Positions 58,579-64,000 of a stretch of 64,000 nt of DNA are shown one piece after another. Numbering within the stretch: position 1 is the first letter of the stretch; each line of letters begins with the position of its first letter. The notes beneath the pieces are model-generated. The model ran no database searches. It worked only from the letters and a program-made list of their open reading frames with translations, and was not told the origin of the DNA. This DNA comes from Janthinobacterium sp. GTDB taxonomy: Bacteria; Pseudomonadota; Gammaproteobacteria; Burkholderiales; Burkholderiaceae_D. Position numbers and translations under genes: made by a program. The stretch is from the NCBI RefSeq assembly GCF_009923995.1, contig NZ_RFSK01000004.1, positions 120,145-184,144 of the forward strand, written 5' to 3'.

Positions 58579-59844
58579 ATGCCCGCCACCGTCACGCCAG
58601 GCGAAGGAAACGGCGCCGACCATGGGCCGCCGGCCCCGCCCGCCCGCATTGCCGATGCCGGGCCGGGCAGCCAGCCGGCCACGGCGGGACAGCTGGCGCA
58701 GCCGTGGTACGCGCTGTTTTCGCGCGGCGCGCGCGACTGGCTGCGCCACAACCAGAAGGTGCGCGAAGCCGTGCAGGCGCACCTGCCCGAGCTGATCGCC
58801 GGCCCCGACCTGATCGGCGGACCGCAGCAGCGCACGGTGCAAGTGCCCGTGCGCCTGCTCGAACATGCCCACTTCCGCCTGGCGCCGGCGCGCAACAGCA
58901 CCGGCGCGGGCCAGGGCGAAGGCCAGCCCGGGGATATCCTGCGCGCGGCCCGCCCTGCCCCCACGGGCGAAGGCGACGCACAGGGCGCAGGGGGCGATGG
59001 CGAGGGCGAAGTGCGCCTGCTGCTCGAATTTGCCGTGGACGACATCCTCGACTGGCTGTGGGAGGAACTCAAGCTGCCGCATCTGAAGCCGCGCCACCTG
59101 AGCGCGCTCGACGACGTGCAGCTGCTGCGCTCGGGCATCGACCGGCATGGCGCCCGCTCGCGCCTGGACCGGCGCCGCACCGTCAAGGAAGCCATCAAGC
59201 GGCGCGCGCTGCAAGCGCAACCCGTCCCCTTCACCAATGACGACTTGCGCTACCGGCAAGTCTTGCTGCGGCCCCGTCCCAGCACGAATGCCGTCGTCTT
59301 CTTCGTGCTGGACGTGTCGGCCAGCATGGCGCAGGCGGAACGCAAGCTGGCCAAGTCCTTCTTCTTCTTTGCCTTGCAGGGCTTGCGCCGCAGCTATGCG
59401 AGGGTGGAAACCCGTTTCATTGCCCACACGACGCGGGCCTGGGAATTTTCCGAAGCCGAGTTCTTCCAGGTCAACGGCATGGGGGGCACCATGGCGTCCG
59501 GCGCCTTCCGCCTGAGCCGTGAACTGTTGCAGGAACGCTATGCGCCGGGCCGCTACAACGCCTACCTGTTCTACGCTTCCGATGGCGAGAACTTCAGCGA
59601 AGACCGCGCCGCGGCCAGCCAGGCCCTGGCCGAACTGGCCGGGCTGCTCAACTACATGGGCTATGTGGAAACGGTGCCGGGCGTGGCGCGCAGCCTGGAA
59701 ACGGAAATGCACCGCCTGTGCGCCGAGCAGGAACGGCACGGCTTGCCCCTGCACAGCAGCATCCTGGCCAAGCCGGACGACGTGTGGGCGGCCATCCGCA
59801 CCTTCTTCCAGCATGAAGCGGCCGGCACGGAGGAAGCCGCATGA
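58579..59844 (+). CDS. yeaH: DUF444 / von Willebrand A-domain protein YeaH
   Basis: 421 residues. N-terminal part low-complexity and Gly/Pro-rich (1-150), then the DUF444 core FTNDDLRYRQVLLRPRPS, a VWA domain with MIDAS DVSASM (metal-binding D-x-S-x-S) and FYASDGENFSEDRA. It is the partner of the YeaG kinase. It overlaps the SpoVR gene by ATGA. The N-terminal Gly-rich region is longer than I expect from Escherichia coli YeaH. Confidence 0.92.
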   Translation: MPATVTPGEGNGADHGPPAPPARIADAGPGSQPATAGQLAQPWYALFSRGARDWLRHNQKVREAVQAHLPELIAGPDLIGGPQQRTVQVPVRLLEHAHFRLAPARNSTGAGQGEGQPGDILRAARPAPTGEGDAQGAGGDGEGEVRLLLEFAVDDILDWLWEELKLPHLKPRHLSALDDVQLLRSGIDRHGARSRLDRRRTVKEAIKRRALQAQPVPFTNDDLRYRQVLLRPRPSTNAVVFFVLDVSASMAQAERKLAKSFFFFALQGLRRSYARVETRFIAHTTRAWEFSEAEFFQVNGMGGTMASGAFRLSRELLQERYAPGRYNAYLFYASDGENFSEDRAAASQALAELAGLLNYMGYVETVPGVARSLETEMHRLCAEQERHGLPLHSSILAKPDDVWAAIRTFFQHEAAGTEEAA

Positions 59845-61349
59845 GCGCACGGCCACACACGCAGACGGGGGCGGCGGGGGCCGCGAATGCCGCCGACGCG
59901 GATGCCCTGGCCGGCTACGCGGCGCGCATCGAAGCGCTGGCGCAGGCGCAGGGCCTGGAGTTTCCCCGCGTCGACTTCGAACTGGTGCCCGACAGCTTCA
60001 TGGCCGAGATCGCCATCTATGGCTTGCCCGTGCGCATGCGCCACTGGTCGTTCGGCGTGCGCTACATCCACCAGCTCGTGCACCAGAAGATGGGCAATTC
60101 GCATATCTTCGAAGTCATGTTTCCGGGCGACCCCTGCCACGCCTACATGGCGGAACACAATTCCGTGGCGGAAAACACCCTCGTCACGGCCCATGTGCTG
60201 GGCCACGCCGACTTTGCCAGCCGCAATGCCCTGTTCCAGCGCTTCGGCGCCATGGCGGGCACGCACATCCTGGAACAGAGCGTGGCGCGGGCGCAGCGCA
60301 TCGAGGCGGCGCTGCAGCGCCATGGCCAGGACAAGGTGGAAGCCGTGCTGGACGCGGCGCTGGCCCTGGAGCAGCACGTGGACATCCATGCCGCCCTGCA
60401 CCGCCCCGCCTACCCGGACCCGGCCACGGGCGACGAAGCGGCCGACGCGACAGGGCCAGTCCCCCCCTTCGCGCAGCGCTACCAGCGCCTGCCGGGCGAG
60501 TCCGCCGCGCTGGCGGCGCACGAGGCGGCGCGGGCGCGCGTGGCGCAACGGCCGCTGCTGCCGCCCCGGCCGGAATACGACTTGCTGTGGTTCATCGCCC
60601 GCTACGGGCCGGAACTGGCGGACTGGGAACGCGACATCTTCCTCGCCGTGCGCGAAGAGTCGTTCTACTTCTATCCCGTGTTTGCCTGCCAGATCATGAA
60701 CGAAGGCTGGGCGTCGTACTGGCATGCGCGGCTGCTGCGCGAGGCGGATTTCCTGCCGCCAGCGCTCTACCTGTCCGCCATCAAGTCGCATTCGGACGTG
60801 GTGCGCCAGTACGCGGGCGAGCACCAGCTGGCGCTCGCCATCAACCCGTATCACCTGGGCTTTTGCATGTGGGAACACATCATCGAACGGGAAGGCCTGG
60901 CGCGGGCGCGCCAGATCTGCCGCGACGATGACGATTTCAGCTTCATCCGCAACTATCTCGATGCCGGGCTGGCCGACCGCCTGGGCCTGTTCGTGCATGA
61001 AAGCCGGCGCGACGGCGAGACGCGCCTGGCCAGCCGCGACGTGGCGGCCATCCGCGAAGCCATCCTGGCGCCGAAATACAATTATGGCGCGCCCTGCGTT
61101 GCCGCCACCCTGCTCAACGACGACGGCAGCCTGGTGCTGCGCCACGACCACCAGCGCGATGGACGCGGCCTGGACCTGGAGCAGGCGGAACAGGTGCTGG
61201 CCTACATCGCCCGCGTCTGGCGCCGCCCCGTCACCCTGCACACGGCCGATTTCCGCGGCACGCCGCGCACCATCGGCAGCAAGAAGGAGGGCAAGAGCGA
61301 GGGCGTGCCGGAACCGCCGGCACCGACGGCGGCCCCCGTGCAGCGCTGA
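59841..61349 (+). CDS. spoVR: SpoVR-family protein (YcgB)
   Basis: 502 residues. Family segments FPRVDFELVPDSFMAEIA, HRWSFGVRY-like HWSFGVRYIHQLVH, PCHAYMAEHNSVAENTLVTAHVLGHADF and MNEGWASYWHARLL are well kept. The His-rich motifs suggest a metal site. It is the third member of the yeaG-yeaH-spoVR operon, whose Bacillus relative affects spore cortex, though here it belongs to stress response. The ATG overlaps the yeaH stop (ATGA). The end of the protein is followed by a low-complexity spacer. Confidence 0.92.
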   Translation: MSARPHTQTGAAGAANAADADALAGYAARIEALAQAQGLEFPRVDFELVPDSFMAEIAIYGLPVRMRHWSFGVRYIHQLVHQKMGNSHIFEVMFPGDPCHAYMAEHNSVAENTLVTAHVLGHADFASRNALFQRFGAMAGTHILEQSVARAQRIEAALQRHGQDKVEAVLDAALALEQHVDIHAALHRPAYPDPATGDEAADATGPVPPFAQRYQRLPGESAALAAHEAARARVAQRPLLPPRPEYDLLWFIARYGPELADWERDIFLAVREESFYFYPVFACQIMNEGWASYWHARLLREADFLPPALYLSAIKSHSDVVRQYAGEHQLALAINPYHLGFCMWEHIIEREGLARARQICRDDDDFSFIRNYLDAGLADRLGLFVHESRRDGETRLASRDVAAIREAILAPKYNYGAPCVAATLLNDDGSLVLRHDHQRDGRGLDLEQAEQVLAYIARVWRRPVTLHTADFRGTPRTIGSKKEGKSEGVPEPPAPTAAPVQR

Positions 61350-61778
61350 TCCAGCCCTGCCCGCCAGGGGCATGGCTGCCGGCGCACAGCATTGCGGCGC
61401 CCCACGGACGCAGACGGCCGCGCAGGAAGGTGCACGGGCGCGCGCAGGGGTGCCTGCATGGCAACGTGCTTGCATGGAGATGGACTTCCATCGTCCATCT
61501 TGCATCTGCATCTGCATCGCGCATGCGCCATCTTCCAGCTTGCATCTTGCAGCCTGCATCTTTCATCTTTCATCTTGCATGGCAGCCTGCACGGGCAAGG
61601 CGGAATGGGCAAGGCCAGGCGCCGACAGGGCGGTGCGGGGGCAGGTTCAGCAAGGTCGCTGGCGGCGCCGGGCCTGTGCAGCCGGCTGCTGGCGGGCATG
61701 GCGCCACCGGCAGGCAAGCCCTGCGGCTAGCCACCTCGCCGCGGCTAGCCTGGCCTCCTCGCGCCCGGGCGGCTGGGT
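61350..61778. other. 429-bp spacer, low-complexity TGCATC-rich stretch, no gene
   Basis: Between about 61455 and 61592 the sequence is a degenerate array built from TGCATC, TTGCATC and TTTCATC words (nine GCAT words in 130 bp), with little similarity to coding DNA. The rest is high-GC and without a supported gene. It separates two convergent gene ends. Confidence 0.5.
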
Positions 61779-63548
61779 TCAGGGGCGGGACACTTGCGCC
61801 ACGTACCAGGCGACGGTCTGGCGCAGGCCCTGCGCCACGTCGTGCGTGGGAGCATAGCCGAGCAGGCGGGCCGCCTTGGCGATGTCGGCCTGGGAATGGC
61901 GCACGTCGCCGGCGCGGAAGTCGCCATACTCGGGCGCCAGCGGCACGTGGCCCGGGCTGGCGGCCAGCAGCATCTGCTGCATGCTGTCGTGCAGCTGCGT
62001 CAGGCTCGTGCGGGCATTCACGGCCACGTTGTAGACCTGGTTGATGGCGGCCGGATCGGCGCACGTGGCGGCCAGGATGTTCGCCTGCACGGCATTGTGG
62101 ACGAAGCAGAAGTCCCGGCTGGTGGCGCCGTCGCCGTGGATGCGCACGGGCTGCCGCTCCAGCATGGCGGCGATCCAGCGGGGGATCACGGCCGCGTAGG
62201 CGCCCAGCGGGTCCTGGCGCGGGCCGAAGACATTGAAGTAGCGCAAGCCGACCGTTTGCGTGGCGTAGCAGCGGGCGTACACCTGCGCGTACAGTTCGTT
62301 GACATATTTACTCAGGGCATACGGCGACAGGGGCGCGCCGATGTGCTGTTCCACTTTCGGCAAGGCCGGGTGGTCGCCGTACGTGGCGCTCGAGGCCGCG
62401 TACACGAAGCGCCGCACGCCCGCGTCGCGCGCGGCGGCCAGCATGTTGAGAAAGCCGCTGACATTGACGGCATGGCACAGCAGCGGGTCGGCCAGCGAAC
62501 GGGGCACGGACCCGAGCGCGGCCTGGTGCAGCACGTAGTCGACGGGACCGCCCCCATCGCCCTCGCCCTCGCCGCCGTCCGCCCGTCCGGCGCCGTCCAT
62601 GCCATCTGCGCCAGCCGCTCCGGCCGCGCCACGCGTGGCAGCGGCGTCTTCGGCGTCTTTGGCCTTTCCGGCGCCGCCAGCGCTGGCCATGCTCCCGCCC
62701 GTACAGGCCCAGCTGGCATCGCCTGCCTCGCCAGCCGTGGTCGTGCCGTTGACGGCGCCATCCCTGGCCGTGCGCCGGCCCGTGCCGTCACGGCCCTCGA
62801 CACCGGCAGCGCTGCCTGCCTGTTGCGCAGCAGCCTGGCTGGCGCAGCCGTCATGGCTTGCCGGCATGACACCGCCTGCCCCGCCGCCATGGCCAGCCCT
62901 GCTGCCGTCGCTTGCGCCGTCCTGGCCGCCGCTTGCGTCGCCGCTGCCGGCCCCCTCGCCCACGCCTGCCATGCGGCCACGGCTGTCATGCGCGCCGCGG
63001 CTTGCGCCATCGCCGTCGCACGCGCCAGCCCCGGTGCCACCGGCCCCTTTCGCGTTGGCATGGCTGGCGCCGATGCGCGCGCATACGCCATCGCCGGCAT
63101 GCGCTCCGGTGCCGGGGTCGCTAATTTGCCCGTCGCTGGCGCCGGACTCGCCACGGCCGGCCGGCGCGGCGACGCCTGGATCAACAGGGCCGGGTCCGCC
63201 GCCGCAGGCGCGCGCGCAGGCTTGCGGGTCGCGGATGTCGCCCTCGATGAAGGTGAAGCGCCGCCACGCGTCTTCGCCCACGCTGGCGCGCACCTGCTCC
63301 AGGTTGTGGCGGTGGCCCGTCATGAAATTGTCCAGTCCGCGCACTTCCTGGCCCAGCTTCAGCAGGGTTTCCAGCAGGTGCGAACCGATGAAGCCGGCCA
63401 CGCCCGTCACCAGCCAGCGGCGCGGCGCCTGCTGCAGCTGCGCGCAGGCGCGCGCATACGCACTCGGCACGGCAATCGATCCTGGCAAGCCAGGCAGGTT
63501 GCCAGCCTGATCACTGCCCGCAGCGGCCTTGCCGTCGCCGGCCGCCAT
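61779..63548 (-). CDS. wbpP: UDP-GlcNAc 4-epimerase (WbpP/TviC-like) with large internal insertion
   Basis: 589 residues against about 340 normally. NAD-binding GVAGFIGSH (49-57), then [22 protein letters not shown], and after the insert [23 protein letters not shown], Tyr410/Lys414 in [25 protein letters not shown] and [18 protein letters not shown], all typical of WbpP. Residues about 117-334 (62547-63200) are an in-frame Gly/Ala/Asp/Ser-rich insertion between beta-strand 3 and beta-strand 4. It converts UDP-GlcNAc to UDP-GalNAc or the matching uronate. ATG 63548 overlaps the dehydrogenase stop (TGATG). Confidence 0.88.
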   Translation of the reverse strand: MAAGDGKAAAGSDQAGNLPGLPGSIAVPSAYARACAQLQQAPRRWLVTGVAGFIGSHLLETLLKLGQEVRGLDNFMTGHRHNLEQVRASVGEDAWRRFTFIEGDIRDPQACARACGGGPGPVDPGVAAPAGRGESGASDGQISDPGTGAHAGDGVCARIGASHANAKGAGGTGAGACDGDGASRGAHDSRGRMAGVGEGAGSGDASGGQDGASDGSRAGHGGGAGGVMPASHDGCASQAAAQQAGSAAGVEGRDGTGRRTARDGAVNGTTTAGEAGDASWACTGGSMASAGGAGKAKDAEDAAATRGAAGAAGADGMDGAGRADGGEGEGDGGGPVDYVLHQAALGSVPRSLADPLLCHAVNVSGFLNMLAAARDAGVRRFVYAASSATYGDHPALPKVEQHIGAPLSPYALSKYVNELYAQVYARCYATQTVGLRYFNVFGPRQDPLGAYAAVIPRWIAAMLERQPVRIHGDGATSRDFCFVHNAVQANILAATCADPAAINQVYNVAVNARTSLTQLHDSMQQMLLAASPGHVPLAPEYGDFRAGDVRHSQADIAKAARLLGYAPTHDVAQGLRQTVAWYVAQVSRP

Positions 63549-64000
63549 CACAGCCGCCACACGTGCAGGCCGCCGTCCTGCAGGGGACGGGGGTCGAAAT
63601 GCGACTTGATGTCGATGAAGCAGCCGTTTTCCAGCACCTTGGCCTGGAAGTCGCCCAGGGGACGGGCCAGCAGGGCGTGGTGCGAGACGGCGCTGATGAT
63701 GGCTTCGGCCCGCGGCAGCTGTTCCCAGCTCTCCAGCGACAGCCCGTATTCCTCCAGCGCCTCACGCCCGTCCGCGACGGGGTCGTGCACGTGCACCTGC
63801 ACGCCGTAGGATTGCAACTCATGGATCATGTCGACCACTTTCGAGTTGCGCAGGTCCGGGCAATTTTCCTTGAAGGTCAGGCCCAGCACGTTCACGTGCG
63901 CGCCCTTCAGCTTGAAACCGGCGCGCACCATTTCCTTGATGGTCTTTTCCGCCACGAACTTGGCCATGCCGTCGTTGATGCGGCGCCCGGCCAGGATCAC
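63548..64000 (-). CDS. wbpO: UDP-N-acetyl-hexosamine dehydrogenase (WbpO/TviB-like), C-terminal part
   Basis: The last 150 codons of a nucleotide-sugar dehydrogenase; the 5' part lies beyond the right edge. Motifs [40 protein letters not shown] (UDP-binding domain) and [10 protein letters not shown] are of the WbpO/TviB type that oxidises UDP-GlcNAc or UDP-GalNAc to the uronic acid. It precedes the epimerase by a one-base overlap, the WbpO-WbpP/TviB-TviC gene order of capsule and O-antigen loci. Confidence 0.88.
   Translation of the reverse strand: MILAGRRINDGMAKFVAEKTIKEMVRAGFKLKGAHVNVLGLTFKENCPDLRNSKVVDMIHELQSYGVQVHVHDPVADGREALEEYGLSLESWEQLPRAEAIISAVSHHALLARPLGDFQAKVLENGCFIDIKSHFDPRPLQDGGLHVWRL

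Noticed and set aside
61794..63809. Long plus-strand open frame opposite the epimerase and dehydrogenase
   Set aside because: Mirrors the high-GC insertion and conserved epimerase; Ala/Arg/His-rich without domain or ribosome binding site.
1..64000. tRNA, rRNA, CRISPR and insertion sequences
   Set aside because: Reading both strands showed no cloverleaf genes, no rRNA stretches, no regularly spaced repeats and no intact transposase.

Overview
The window reads as a stretch of chromosome from a high-GC Gram-negative betaproteobacterium. Gene content and protein style fit Oxalobacteraceae, most likely Janthinobacterium or a close relative such as Massilia or Duganella; this is inferred from family recognition, not from a marker gene. 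There are no rRNA or tRNA genes and no CRISPR array. About 65 protein genes are supported, most of them ordinary chromosomal genes in short operons with 1-4 bp start/stop overlaps.

Layout. 0-11.8 kb: edge of a formylglycine-generating-enzyme-like gene, a LytS/LytTR two-component pair, a hydrolase, an MFS exporter, a GNAT/LysR divergent pair, a DUF6434 pair, an FAD oxidoreductase with a GNAT enzyme, and a citrate-synthase-like/MarR/thioesterase/GNAT cluster. 11.85-16.3 kb: an AT-richer islet of isolated small genes (a signal-peptidase-like protein without its catalytic residues, two lipoproteins, a secreted and a membrane protein), wide spacers and a 24-bp repeat seen three times. 16.3-18.6 kb: a tyrosine recombinase divergent from a KfrA-type coiled-coil DNA-binding protein, with a run of palindromes between them. 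18.8-32.5 kb: small operons, two tandem class-C-type serine hydrolases, a c-di-GMP phosphodiesterase, a DHA2 exporter/LysR pair, LtrA and a 2-hydroxyacid dehydrogenase. 32.6-35.9 kb: a Fur-box-controlled TonB-dependent siderophore receptor and an amidase-like secreted protein.

36.5-42.3 kb holds a complete Anbu (bacterial proteasome homologue) operon: circularly permuted ATP-grasp, alpha-E, transglutaminase and Anbu, followed by a DUF900 hydrolase. Upstream lie a perfect NtrC-type dyad and a sigma-54 -24/-12 element, so the peptide-ligase/protease system looks nitrogen-controlled. 42.4-49.4 kb is a metal-homeostasis locus: a Fur/Zur-family regulator, two COG0523 GTPases and a NicO-type permease, divergent from an ABC transporter/DUF3299/thioredoxin operon. 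Two matching 19-bp palindromes cover both TATAAT boxes of the divergent promoter, suggesting zinc-dependent repression of both arms.

49.5-61.3 kb: a periplasmic nucleotidase, a Sel1 lipoprotein, catalase, a trypsin-like protease with a separate copy of its N-terminal domain encoded next to it, and the yeaG-yeaH-spoVR stress operon. 61.8-64 kb: the end of a capsule or O-antigen locus with UDP-GlcNAc 4-epimerase and UDP-sugar dehydrogenase (WbpP/WbpO, TviC/TviB type). The epimerase carries an in-frame Gly/Ala/Asp-rich insertion of about 218 residues in the middle of its Rossmann domain, which is the oddest single gene in the window.
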